A stretch of 32,894 bases of DNA. It comes from Priapulus caudatus. Lineage: Eukaryota; Priapulida; Priapulimorpha; Priapulimorphida; Priapulidae. The notes beneath the pieces were generated by a model. That model was not told where the DNA came from, did not search any database, and saw nothing but the letters and a program-made list of their open reading frames with translations. Position numbers and translations under genes: made by a program. Below, piece by piece: positions 11,501 to 19,481 of this stretch (within the stretch, counting starts at the first letter, position 1; each line of letters starts with the position of its first letter). The stretch lies in assembly GCF_000485595.1 (NCBI RefSeq), contig NW_014578558.1:6881-39774 (forward strand), given 5' to 3'.

Positions 11501-12247
11501 TTTCTAAGCGCATTTCATGCACTCGACTAGGCTACGGCCGAAAAACCCTGGCGCGCCTCGATGCATATGCTGTGTGTGGGAATTTACGCGGGCATGCAGC
11601 CCTATAGACCGAAGGTCCGATAGACCAAATATTGCAAAGAGTTAGGGTTAGGGTTAGGGTTATAGTGACATCGGTGGATGTGCGGCATATTCATGTTCGA
11701 ATACGGCATCAGTATTAAAACCGTTTTACATTTAAACTATAGTTTGAATGCCTTGTTTTTATGGCTGAATCCCGCAGTTTTTTTAAATAAACGCTGTGCT
11801 TAAGAACCAGTCCGCACCTGCAGCTACAGCTAGCACACACGCGGCCATTGACCTGTGTGTGCGGTGTGTGCTGTATCTGCAGGTGCGGACTGGTTCTTGC
11901 TGCCAGTGGTAACAATAACTACTGCTAAAGGGGTCGTTGTCGTATCAGGTACTACAGATATGTACCCGAGGTACATATATGTATACACAAAGTGTACCAA
12001 TTCTGTACTAGCAGAAGTGTACCCTTACAAATTTAACCTAACCCTAAACATACCTCCAATAGAAGAATATAAACATAATACTAACACAACCTAAAACTAC
12101 CTCGCGTACATATCTGTAGTACGCTGATACCGCCACAACGACCCCTCTGCATAACCAACTATAACATAACCTGCCAACGATAGCTATTTTACCCCTTTCT
12201 AAATGCTCTTGTCGTAAATCACCATGAGTTTCCGTTGGCGCGGCCAT
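2115..12247 (-). CDS. CRYL1: CRYL1: lambda-crystallin homolog / L-gulonate 3-dehydrogenase (gene span; central exons not found)
   Basis: The family oxidises L-gulonate to 3-dehydro-L-gulonate with NAD in the cytosolic glucuronate/xylulose route. Exons seen on the minus strand, in order, are 12171-12247, 10563-10644, about 7413-7565, 3871-3976 and 2115-2335. Intron phases agree at the three junctions that can be tested (2, 0 and 1). The N-terminus has the Rossmann nucleotide-binding motif GSGLIG (residues 25-30) and the acidic residue closing beta-2 (D48, VYDVE). The last two exons match the C-terminal helical domain ([21 protein letters not shown], then the Arg/Trp-rich tail). The pieces sum to about 212 residues against roughly 310-320 for the family, so about 100-110 central residues, including the stretch with the conserved His-Pro-Val-Asn-Pro-Pro, are missing. 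The gene may be deleted or pseudogenised, or the exons may lie outside this assembly. No stop interrupts the exons found. Confidence 0.9.
2653..2780 (-). other. Exon-like open segment in a CRYL1 intron
   Basis: A 128-bp open stretch is bounded by a possible acceptor (GGTATAG at about 2781) and a strong donor (AG|GTACGTGAG). It reads [20 protein letters not shown] and then [13 protein letters not shown]. It is not a CRYL1 segment. A related but broken copy lies at 7884-7957. It may be a relic of another gene or of a transposon; I do not recognise the protein. Confidence 0.4.
3045..3556 (+). repeat. Two-unit repeat ending in a G/C-run hairpin (Helitron-like or MITE)
   Basis: Two related units (about 3195-3300 and 3370-3470) share ATCTACACTTCGTA.TGATCA, GTGTATGA.GTTT.ATTGGAAT and AAACTGTG.AAGTAGTT. 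They are followed by a GACCGACCG-type tract and a terminal hairpin ATACCCCCAAAACTTCGTTT with a poly-G complement. A similar hairpin fragment with a C run is at about 8230-8248. The layout resembles the repeat at 21.7-22.4 kb. Confidence 0.55.
3655..3870 (-). repeat. Minisatellite derived from a CRYL1 exon/intron junction
   Basis: On the minus strand the exon end CTGAACGCAGACG|GTAAGA is followed by three further copies of CTGAACGTAGACGGTAAGATC or a close variant, each with its own GTAAG. The donors (CTTAC on the plus strand) start at 3866, 3811, 3736 and 3661, giving spacings of 55, 75 and 75 bp. The filler ACGTAACCTTCACAGCGGTC is shared between units. The array therefore multiplies a 5' splice site and the last codons of the exon. 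Confidence 0.9.
3871..3976 (-). CDS. CRYL1: CRYL1 exon (C-terminal domain)
   Basis: The acceptor CCTTGCAG is followed by [20 protein letters not shown], then [15 protein letters not shown] and donor G|GTAAGA. This is a near-textbook match to the family segment preceding the last exon. It begins in phase 0 and ends in phase 1. Its last bases and splice donor are the founder of the minisatellite immediately downstream. Confidence 0.92.
4009..4379 (+). repeat. MITE family A, copy 2, with 8-bp target-site duplication
   Basis: This is the same family as 778-1144. Its termini are TGATCACGTCACC and GACGTAGGCA. It is flanked by ATTGAAAG (4001-4008) and ATTGAACG (4380-4387), matching at 7 of 8 positions, consistent with an 8-bp target-site duplication. 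It sits just upstream of the CRYL1 exon at 3871-3976, inside the intron. Confidence 0.8.
4388..5056. other. No gene seen; contains a trinucleotide array
   Basis: There is no coding signal here, and no CRYL1 exon was found although the missing exons belong in this interval. Positions 4736-4880 form an (ACT/AGT)n array, ATTACTATTACTATTAGTAT and so on, that is self-complementary over much of its length. Confidence 0.7.
5057..5359. repeat. MITE with roughly 40-bp terminal inverted repeats
   Basis: The outer arms are AGCCTCGTCTACACTACGAA and TTTCGTTGTGTAGACGAGGCT in inverted orientation, each followed inward by AACTCGAGTT. Internally the palindrome TAACTCGAGTTA is repeated, with a nested hairpin around 5110-5190 (GGCCTTAACTCGAGTTAGC against its complement). 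No ORF and no convincing target-site duplication were seen. Confidence 0.85.
5515..6558. mobile_element. Non-autonomous DNA element with roughly 300-bp inverted arms
   Basis: The left arm (about 5515-5810) and right arm (about 6230-6558) are inverted copies. The same blocks appear in both: ATACATCAGGAGTTAATAA, GTATACAAACATGAGCTTCT, GTTCACTGGTCCTTATTCT and CATGGTTTTCACGTTATTTA. The core (about 5940-6150) has a 63-codon ORF ending in [20 protein letters not shown]. That peptide recurs in the related copy near 11.75 kb. The core is too small for a transposase. Confidence 0.8.
6760..7110 (+). repeat. Tandemly duplicated exon-like unit (6834-6902 and 7037-7105)
   Basis: Two units about 200 bp apart each contain a polypyrimidine tract with CACARTAG, then a 69-bp open segment in phase 1-1, then donor G|GTATAC. 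The segment reads [20 protein letters not shown] in the first copy; the second differs by a few residues. Phase, GTACC start and ATGGAAG|GT end resemble the second exon of the KDZ gene at 23196-23255. A degenerate third piece is near 7195-7230, next to a short TTAGGG tract (7153-7174). These may be relics of a related gene N-terminus. Confidence 0.55.
7413..7565 (-). CDS. CRYL1: CRYL1 exon 3 (3' boundary uncertain)
   Basis: The acceptor CCGCAG is followed by [20 protein letters not shown], then [20 protein letters not shown], aligning with the helix after beta-2 in CRYL1. After LKSCV the sequence departs from the family and soon meets a stop at about 7401. The donor could be GCC|GTTCAA (used here) or an earlier GT. 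This is where the recognisable gene breaks off before the missing central exons. Confidence 0.85.
7884..7957 (-). pseudogene. Broken copy of the 2653-2780 exon-like segment
   Basis: The minus strand reads NEFISRIPD and then, after a roughly 10-bp length difference that breaks the frame, matches the LRHLL region of the segment at 2653-2780. Shared DNA includes ACAAGTGCCGCAG.GCGA and TCTGATAAA.TCA. The rest of 7566-8230 shows no gene that I can support. Confidence 0.45.
8394..8592. repeat. (GA)n microsatellite with CA-rich edge
   Basis: ACACACGCACGCACGCACAC passes into interrupted and then pure (GA)n up to 8592. The ORFs on both strands here are repeat translations. Positions 8593-8908 hold no recognised gene. 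Confidence 0.95.
8909..10108. repeat. Roughly 1.2-kb segment bounded by inverted ends
   Basis: The left end, TTAGATACAATAATGTAATC at 8911, is matched in inverted orientation by GTTACATTATTGTATCTAAT ending near 10107. Inside, ACTAATGTCTTAGC.GGCTGT followed by TACATACAATA occurs at about 8979 and again at about 10001. A TTC microsatellite (9632-9690) is included. It could be a MITE with nested copies or an LTR-type remnant; no transposase or pol motif is present. Confidence 0.5.
10563..10644 (-). CDS. CRYL1: CRYL1 exon 2 (Rossmann fold)
   Basis: The acceptor ..CTTCGTAG precedes (S)[16 protein letters not shown] and [11 protein letters not shown], and the donor is CAG|GTGAGC. It carries the second and third glycines of GxGxxG and the Asp (VYD) that usually selects NAD over NADP. 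It starts in phase 2 and ends in phase 0. Confidence 0.92.
10728..10851 (-). repeat. Related copy of the KDZ-element left end
   Basis: Read on the minus strand, this matches 22423-22536 block by block: AACCTCGTAACCTCGTAA, a CTTCAAAGTC-like block, TATAACGAAGA, and AACACTGCGGATCGCAG.GGAAAAAG-like sequence. It lies in CRYL1 intron 1, just upstream of exon 2. The ATG used in the model at 22480 is ACG here, so it is not coding in the same way. Confidence 0.65.
11098..11800. mobile_element. Rearranged second copy of the 5.5-6.6 kb element
   Basis: Positions 11098-11345 match the left arm of the 5515-6558 element, sharing GTATACAAACATGAGCTTCT and GTTCACTGGTCCTTATTCTA. Positions 11486-11590 and 11715-11800 match its core, the latter on the minus strand encoding [20 protein letters not shown]. 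It is interrupted by a minisatellite of ATAGACCGAAGGTCCG (11363-11411, again at 11602-11630) and a TTAGGG tract at 11640-11663. No intact right arm was found. Confidence 0.7.
11802..11898. repeat. 97-bp foldback MITE
   Basis: AAGAACCAGTCCGCACCTGC and its reverse complement form arms of about 21 bp that continue imperfectly inward (TACAG..AGCACACAC against its complement). The whole unit folds into one hairpin. It is inserted next to the core fragment of the preceding element. Confidence 0.85.
11929..12146. repeat. 218-bp MITE with roughly 45-bp inverted ends
   Basis: The left arm AGGGGTCGTTGTCGTATCAG then TACTACAGATATGTAC is matched inverted by GTACATATCTGTAGTACGCT then GATACCGCCACAACGACCCC. 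It ends 24 bp from the splice donor of CRYL1 exon 1, inside intron 1. Confidence 0.85.
12171..12247 (-). CDS. CRYL1: CRYL1 exon 1 (start codon and first Gly of the NAD motif)
   Basis: ATG at 12247 opens 25 codons plus two bases, reading [10 protein letters not shown]... to GKIAIVG, the first beta strand of the Rossmann fold. The donor is CAG|GTTATG. The phase-2 end joins exactly to the next exon to make Ser in GSGLIG. A MITE (11929-12146) begins only 24 bp inside the intron. The start was chosen because it is the only ATG before the fold and the family normally begins close to this point. Confidence 0.88.
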
Positions 12248-12620
12248 ATTAGGGGTTGACTGTCCCGTTGATTAGGTGTGACTACTCCTTTCTACTGTCT
12301 GATAAAGTCTTAGCCTAAGGCTAAGGAAGTAATGACACGACAAAGATCAGCTGGTCAAGAAAAAACGGATGAAGCACACGGTCGAGCACTTATATCGAAT
12401 CCATTTGTTTATTTTGTTTCACTTTTTTTATTTTTAATCTTTACTTCATTTTAACTATTTTTCCCAATATAACTGCACTATTTAATGACTTTATTAAAAA
12501 ATATGTAATTAATAATATTTTTTTAGTTAATTAATTATTAGTGGATAATTAAATTTAATTAGGTTGGTAGAGTTAGAGCAGAGCACTTAATATCAAAGCT
12601 GTGCTTTATATGCTCTGGAT

Positions 12621-12895
12621 TAGAGTTAGGGTTGGGGTTAGGGTTAGGAATGTAGGGCGTAGCTGCGGTGGTTCTGGGATATTGGTTCTAGGGCGGTTTG
12701 AGGTATGGAAATAGAGTGCTTACCAAGACGAACAACAGACCAAAAACGCACCCGGCAGTTAGATGCGATAGAATGAGACCCCTACCTAGGCGCACTTAGG
12801 CATAAGAACTATAGGCATTTAAAAAAAGAAACCCTCCCAACGCCTAACCCTAACCTAACCTAAACCCTAAACCTAACCTAAACCCCCTAACATGC
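12621..12895. repeat. Degenerate interstitial telomere-like tracts
   Basis: TTAGGGTTGGGGTTAGGGTT at about 12623 and CCTAACCCTAACCTAACCTA at about 12843 show the TTAGGG repeat on opposite strands, with unit-length variation. Other short tracts are at 7153-7174, 11640-11663 and 14616-14630. They are too short and scattered to be a chromosome end. Confidence 0.75.
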
Positions 12896-12899
12896 GACT

Positions 12900-13060
12900 T
12901 GCCCTCTTTCGCACACCTCCCGCCCCCCCCGCCCCCCCCCCCTCCCCCGACCACACCCCCACGGGCCACCGACCCCCGCTCCCCTCTCGCGTACGCCTCC
13001 CACCCCCGCGCCGGCCCCACCCCCTAACCCCCTCCTCCAACCGATCCCCAACCTCCTAAA
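12900..13060. other. C-rich, G-poor tract
   Basis: About 160 bp are dominated by runs of C (CGCCCCCCCCGCCCCCCCCC) with very few runs of G, continuing the CCCTAA-like tract before it. The complementary strand has G runs that could form quadruplexes. Sequencing or assembly error over a degenerate telomere-like array is also possible. No gene is visible here or in 12250-12600. Confidence 0.7.
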
Positions 13061-13447
13061 ATAAAAATTTTTTATTATAATTCAAATGCTATAAGCCATA
13101 TCATATCGCATCCTTTCCTGTCGCTTTTGCACCAAAAACATCCTTAACAAGCTTTTGCCGATGTCAATCGCAGCGCCACCTATCCGCGAAACAACGTTAA
13201 GCTTAACAAATATGCTCAACCATGTGCTCAACCATAGTGTTAGCAGATTTTTTCTCCGTGAAAAGACTAACTGTCTTTGGTACATGTATATTATCATCTT
13301 GAATTAAGCCTAGTGCAATAAAGATTTAATAAATAATAAACTAATAATAACGTGAACTGACAATATTGTGATGTGGCGAGAAGTGAATCAACAGCACTTG
13401 GACGCGTTTCAACCTCATAAACCCACAATCGACTCCGTACACTAAAT

Positions 13448-13821
13448 TGACTACGTCACGAATTTTCTACTGGTAATAAAGTTGTAAAAAAAATTTCCGC
13501 ATTTTTTTACCGATAAAAGTAAAACCATAACGAGAACTAACGTATCGTTCAAATTCTTACACTGATCAAGACTTGTTTCTCAACTAATATAAAAATGCCA
13601 AAAAAACCTAAACCAATTCGAATTAATGTTTCCAATTAATTGCTTGCCATATGGCTACTGTATGAGTCACAGTGTAGTGTGATCGAACCAATATTAGTAA
13701 TATAGGAAGTATATATGCCAGCAATTTAACCATAAAAAGTGAACAGAATATTTTATTATTTGTCGTAAAAAGTGAAAGTATATTTTTTACTTTTTTTACT
13801 ATGTTCACGGTGACGTAATCA
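13448..13821 (-). repeat. MITE family A, copy 3 (inverted)
   Basis: The reverse complement begins TGATTACGTCACCGTGAACA and ends GTGACGTAGTCA. It shares GGTTAAATTGCTG, a TTGGTTCGAT-type block and TAGTTGAGAAACAA with the copies at 778 and 4009. Of the three copies, this one shows the inverted ends (TGAYTACGTCAC) most clearly. A 73-codon ORF within it is chance. Confidence 0.75.
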
Positions 13822-13844
13822 GCTATAATGATATATAAACACAA

Positions 13845-14080
13845 ATGTATTCAACTGCTCACTTCGATGCTTCTATTATTGCTCTATCGACAGTCACTGC
13901 CAGGCCCGTTAGTGGCCTCCGCAAAAAGTGCCAGCTGCAGAATACTGTATCGCCGTCGGCGTTAGGGTATCTCCCCCCGAAAATATGTTTGAATGTAGAG
14001 CCGTGGAAATGGCATTTCTGGCATGTCTTTCAGGCGTATGTTGAGGAAGCAGGGTCTGGTAAAGTCAACCACATCTGATC
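13845..14080. other. Unassigned open segment next to MITE-A copy 3
   Basis: A 77-codon ORF is open on the plus strand (13845-14078). The minus strand is also mostly open and Cys/His-rich (CQKCHFHGSTFKHIFGG). I recognise neither. It may be a further fragment of the transposase remnant at 14309-14569; I do not claim a gene. Positions 14080-14300 are AT-rich with nothing seen. Confidence 0.25.
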
Positions 14081-14308
14081 ATTTTAAAGAATCAAATTTG
14101 TAAATTTCAAAGAGGAATGTAGCTAAAGCTGATGTTTGACTAAAGTATCTAAAATAGAATATTATGAGTATAATACATAATAAAACCTTTATTACAAAAT
14201 TGTATATCACATTTGATGAAAAATAAGCCTATTTTCAATCTGCATTTATACTTTCACTATTACATTTGTATGTTTTGAAGTTTGAATTTGAATAGGCACA
14301 TTGTCAGA

Positions 14309-14569
14309 TTAAATACACATTCCAAATCTTAGAGCACTAATAAACACCTCTAATTGATCAGTATTAATAGTAATACCAGACAGTCCAGTCAGATAACTTG
14401 TCATTTTATTAATTTTTATTTCAATTTTATCTTTTCTGCCTGGATGGCAACTTACAAATTCTGAAATTACATTTTGTTCATCTACCTTATCTAACATGTC
14501 TCGATGGACATGCATGACCATTGCATTGTTGACCTTAACTGGTCGTGCTCGGTCGGGGGGGCACTCCAT
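14309..14569 (-). pseudogene. hAT-type transposase C-terminal fragment
   Basis: An 86-codon ORF contains NNAMVMHVHRDMLDKVDEQN and then VISEFVSCHPGRKDKI. This resembles the C-terminal dimerisation region of hAT-family and domesticated hAT proteins, which reads roughly L.LLHIHRDI.D...VI..F...HPRR. Only this end is present: no catalytic D/D/E part or zinc finger is recognisable nearby. I treat it as a transposon relic. A chance resemblance is possible because the match is short. Confidence 0.45.
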
Positions 14570-14589
14570 ATATATTGCATGGTAGGTAT

Positions 14590-15125
14590 GTGCCGCGGAG
14601 AGACCCCTATTTTCAACCCTAACCCTAAACTTCCGTTCCAGTGCATCGCATTTTGAAGAATATCTCGTTCCAGAGCATTTTAGTTACCATGCAGATCTTA
14701 CATTTTTGCCGTTCCGGAGACCCTAGTTTTTTTAATATTTCCGTTCCAGTGCATCGTACTTCAGAATACGTTGAAGCCGGGCCGTCAAGGCATGCATGCA
14801 ACGTGTGTGTGTGTTGTATGGTGTCGTGCGTGCGTGTGTTTCTGTGTGTGCGTGTGTGCGTGTGTGCGTGTGTGCGTGTGCGTGTGCGTACGTGTGCTGT
14901 GCGTGCGTTCATCTCTCTCCGGGTTATGTTTTTTCTCCTCTACATAATACAACAATTATTGGTTCAAGTGCTACAGCATAGATTTTAAAGAAAATCACTG
15001 TTCCCCCCACAGTTCCGGAGACCCCCTCTTTTAAACGTGTCCAGTGTCATAGCATTGAATTTCAACGAAATCCTAGTTCCGGAGACCCCCATTTTCGAAC
15101 ATAGCCAGTTCCAGAGCATACCCCA
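14590..15125 (+). repeat. Tandem repeat of GTTCCGGAGACCCC units interrupted by a GT microsatellite
   Basis: Units of roughly 60-80 bp containing GTTCCGGAGACCC, TTCCGTTCCAGTGCATCG and AGAGCAT recur at 14600-14770 and 15000-15120. Between them lie an expanded (GTGC/GT)n tract (about 14798-14905) and non-repeated sequence. The ORFs here are repeat-derived. Confidence 0.75.
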
Positions 15126-15512
15126 TTCAACAAACATTAGTTCAAAAAGTTATAAAATTTGACTTCAATTGTCCTTTAAGGTACATGTATAAATCAAACA
15201 TTGGAGGTGACAAATGACAAATCCACCAACCTTACCGATCAACAACCTTGTAATGGTCAATTCACACATTTGCAATGGTCATGTCCATACAGGATACGCA
15301 ATAGGGCCTATACCGTAACTAATGTGCACACTTGTTCATACCAAAGTTACACTACAGTCACCCCATCAGAGAGCTCAACATTACCAGTCACACGCACAGC
15401 CATACTTCCAACATACCGCAATACTTATATCATACCAAAATTAAATGCTCTATCAGCAACCACGTAAACACATAGGAAAGAATATATTAAAGAGCACAAA
15501 TCCTAACTTTGC

Positions 15513-17028
15513 CTAATAAAGGACATAATCACCAAGCTTTCTGGGCTGACGTCCCTCGAGACACTGATCAACCGCCTCCGAGTCCACACAATGCGATAGA
15601 TCCTCCCCTGGAGGTACTGGGGTATCCACGACAGCAGGAATGCACGTAGAATCTGGGGAACTACCTAGAGTTGGTGGGGTTTTTATAACGCCAGGAATCT
15701 CGGGGAGGCCCGGAGGATCACCGGAGCCTGGGGGATCACCGGAGCCTGGAGGATCACTGGAGCCTCGACCAACACTACCCTTCGCTACCGTCGTCTTCAT
15801 CGGACGAGTCGACATCCGCAGGAGAATACCGTCGTCCACTCTTGACGATGGGAACCTTGTAACAGTCAGACTGTCTGACTCTATACGACTGGCGGCGAAG
15901 TTGAGAACCGGCAAACTTTCTAACATTACACCAACTCCCCTCAACGTTTACAACCAGATACCTATCGCGAGCATGTGACTTGTCGCGATCCGATCGCAAA
16001 TACACCAGATCTCCAATCCCAATATGCCCCGATGGGGGAGTAAGTCCACTAGGCGTTTTAGACATTTCACTTAATGGGTGGTTTGAACACCTCAACTCAT
16101 GTTGACGCAGTATGATTTGACTGTCGTCAATAGTTATCTGCTTGTGGGTGAACTGGTCACGCTGAGTCCACATTTCCTTAGATGATAACCCCCCATTCCT
16201 CAGCCGGGTATTCAATCGTGCAACAGCAATCGCTAACATGACAGGCAAAACAGCACGGCAAGAGGGATCTTGACGTAAGATTTCCTCTTCCAACTCCTGT
16301 ATCGCCCTTTCGGCTACCGGGTTTTTGTTTACATTCTTAGCTCTACCTAACTCCAACGTAACGCGATGGCGTGACAGGAGTTCATCATTAACCAGTGCGG
16401 CAAAACCGGGTGCCGGATCTGTTCGCACAACGGCAGGGGGTCCCTCAAGGGGACATAACTCTATACACAACTGCAAAATCGCATCCCTAAGCGTTTCATG
16501 ACGTTCGTTCTCCACAAATGTGGCCACGGTATAAGAGGTAACATACTCTCGAACGATCAGAATCATCTGACGCTCACGTCTGATGACATCCGCAGCAAAC
16601 AAATACCCTACACATTCAGGCGGATCGCCTGTACTTTGTTCACTGGTCATTTGTGGGAATTTCTTGAGAGAAGCACACTGATGACAGCCCTGCGTGACGT
16701 GACCTATCGTTTTACCCAGATCCAAAGCGTGGAAATATCGTTGAACAACGGACTTCAACTGGTAAGCGGAAGGATGGTCCAACTTGATATGTAGGGCAGT
16801 GAGGAAGCCTTCAAGTGCATGTCTGGGGATCACAATACACTCACGAGATGGGGACAATGGTACCTCATGTCTCACCACAAGTAAACCATCCCTAGACAGG
16901 GTAGCTATGCCCAAGTAACGTTTAACGTCTTTGACATTTGTGAGTTTCTTTGACGGCCGAGTACCCTGACGCAGATGAGCGCATGTACGACGCGAATCAG
17001 CACATTCTGACTGGATAGCTATAACCAA
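15513..17028 (-). pseudogene. Integrase and C-terminal tail
   Basis: This 417-codon open segment, in a different frame from the RNase H segment, carries the HHCC zinc-binding domain (LHIKLDH...CHQC). It also carries core residues D (LFAADVIRR), D (VRTDPAPGF) and E (VAERAIQELEEEI). The C-terminal part changes frame near 15775 and then runs through tandem PPGSGD units to QPRKLGDYVLY and a stop at 15513-15515. This is the longest single open frame in the window. Confidence 0.9.
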
Positions 17029-18590
17029 GCAGACCTAATAGTGAACGGCATTTTGACAGACCCATCCAAAACTTCCTTCGTAGAAACGTGACGCAGAACG
17101 GAGTCCTCAATTTGTTGGGCAAACGAACAGACTTGACATACATGATCCTCACACTCCGGTGCGTTACGACTAGCAAAGTCCGATGGTAATATGGCTGACC
17201 CGCTAACGTGTCTGACTGACACCTGATACCGACTAGCCGTAGACAAGAATGACAGAACTCTGGGGCTGGCAGAGAACTGACCCCTACACAGCTTCTCATA
17301 TGCCTGCACACACGGTTTGCTGTCAGTGAGAACACATGCGGTTGCAGAAGACTGAACGATGTACGGGCTGAAATGTTTTATAGAAGCGGCAATCGACAAA
17401 GCCTCGATTTCACACGGTAACCAGTTCACCTGGTTCTTGCGTACTTTTGCACTAAAGAACCCGGCAAGTAACACCTTAGACCCCCGGGTAACATACAAGG
17501 TGGCCCCCAGACCATATCTCTTGACTGACCCATCTGTAACAATCCAGAGTTGATCCTCTGACCTGGGTAGGGTAATGGAGCGAGTAGTACCTAATGCCTC
17601 CTGGGCTTTTTTGAAGGCACTACGTAGGTCATCGGTCCACACAATCAAATCCTTCGATTCCCGTCCCGCAACCGCGTCATCTAAAGGAGCCAACAGAGAT
17701 GAACTGCCTTGAATTACCCTGGCGAGGACCTTAAACGCACCAACGAAGGAACGCAGACCTGACACCTGAGTAGGAGCACAACACGCAGATAGAGCAGCAA
17801 CACGATGTGGGCTAGCCCGAATAGTACCCAGTTTCCAAATCCACCTCAAAATTGACATCCGTTTTGGAGCAATAATCGTTTTGGATGCAGACAAATTCAA
17901 GCTGCACAGCTCTAAGGCAGACAGCACCCTTTCCCATGCACCGAGTAACTCCTCAGGAGTGTTCCCTCCCACATACAGATCATCAGCCACTTTGGCTACC
18001 ACACCTTATTCTACCAAGCCGCCCCGCACCCGAAATGTCAGTTCCTCCAGTGCTGTCTCTGAACCGGGTATGCCCATGGCTGAGCGAACGTAAACTCTAA
18101 CACCCTTGAACGGAATGACAGTACCGCAATACTTCATAGACTCCCGGAAAAGTGGAATCTGGTGAAAGGCCTTCGTAAGATCAGTGGATCTCCACTGATG
18201 GGCAATCTGTCTCAGAGTAGAATCGACATCCGGCATCAAAGACGGTTGAGGTTTACTGTACCGACCGACGTCAGCAAACGCTGTGACTAATCTGAACCCG
18301 CCACTAGGTTTTTTACAAGAAATGACGGGCTAACATACTCAACATGCAGAGACCCCAATATCCTCCGGTCGCTTGAACGCGCCAATCTTCTCCAGATCGT
18401 CGAAGTGATTCTGAAGTTTAACTAGTTGATTGTACGAATATTGGGGTGTCCATCCCTTACGCTGCGGAGGAAGTACAGGGCCCATGTTAACTATGGCCTG
18501 AAATGGTCCAACTGCACCGTTGTAACCCTTGAACACAGGATTAAATACGTCGTCATATTTCCGGAGACCGTCTATAAATTTTCCCTTTCA
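17019..18590 (-). pseudogene. Reverse transcriptase and RNase H
   Basis: RT motifs are seen in pieces. FQAIVNMGPVLPPQRKG lies near 18500. [14 protein letters not shown] and [20 protein letters not shown] lie in 18239-18006. The catalytic VADDLYVGG follows at about 17990-17965. RNase H follows with [29 protein letters not shown] and the terminal SDFASRNA block. Two frame changes occur near 18300-18355, there is a stop at 18006-18008, and the segment ends at a stop at 17019-17021. Confidence 0.88.
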
Positions 18591-19111
18591 CTCCCCCGTT
18601 AGTATACTGTCTGGATCAACACGCATTTGATCCAAATGACACACATAACAGTAGACACCCCGGGACTAGCGTGCGACGATGGACATGGATGTGTCGCCGA
18701 TGCTATGTTAGACTCTCGTGCTGGCCTGAGAACCGTGACCACATCTGATGCCTCCTCCGCCATTGTCCGCCGCACCGTCGCAATGTGTTCATTGCGGCAA
18801 AATGTCTTGAGTTCTCCCGTCAAATTTGGTATGCGAACCACACCAGATACACTCGAGACTAAGCCGGGCTGAGGCCAGAGATCAGACTGTTTCTCAGCAC
18901 ATCGGTGGCGCTCAATAGCCAACACATCACCAGAACCGCAAAGGTCGTCTGGAATCTTTACTTCTACGAACCCCCAAGGCCAAACAGTAGTTGTGTGAAT
19001 GGGTGCACGTATCACATGAGCTCTCCGAATAACGAGTCTGTCACTCGGAGGCTGTAGCAAGTCATATTTGAACACGGAATCATTGCCAACAGTCATTTGG
19101 CACTGTGCCGA

Positions 19112-19474
19112 TCAAACTAAAATATCGTTTTGTTCCATGAATGGGATACCCGCCAAAATATCCGTGTCCAAATTCTCCACGACCAAGCCTTTAAACTGAA
19201 GTTTATGTCCATCACGAGTGAAAAACAAACGAGTCTCCCCCATCACTTTCAATGGGGATGACCCATCAGCCTGGTGAGCGGACTGCGAACTGCTAGAAAT
19301 GTTGGTGCCTATGCTCACAGCAGTAGACGCACGTATCATATTCCCAGTTGCCCCACTGTCCATGGTCACACGAACTGGGTGATAGGCACAAAACACATCA
19401 AGATATGGTGACTGGCGGATCTGAACTCTGCCGACAGTTTCTTCCAAATAACGGTCACCTCTCATCACACTCAT
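19112..19474 (-). pseudogene. Retropepsin-like protease segment
   Basis: The active-site motif [10 protein letters not shown] lies near 19365-19335, and the second conserved block [14 protein letters not shown] is near the 3' end. These are the two halves of a retroviral-type aspartic protease monomer. An in-frame stop at 19112-19114 separates it from the downstream open segment (19096-18599), which is the linker to RT. Confidence 0.85.
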
Positions 19475-19481
19475 CTTGGAC

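Noticed and set aside
7153-14630. Telomere or chromosome end
   Set aside because: The TTAGGG tracts are two to four units each, occur in both orientations and are embedded in other sequence.
15201-15467. 88-codon plus-strand ORF
   Set aside because: It is Thr/Ser-rich with no motif and lies in the 3' flank of the retrotransposon, where LTR or non-coding DNA is expected.
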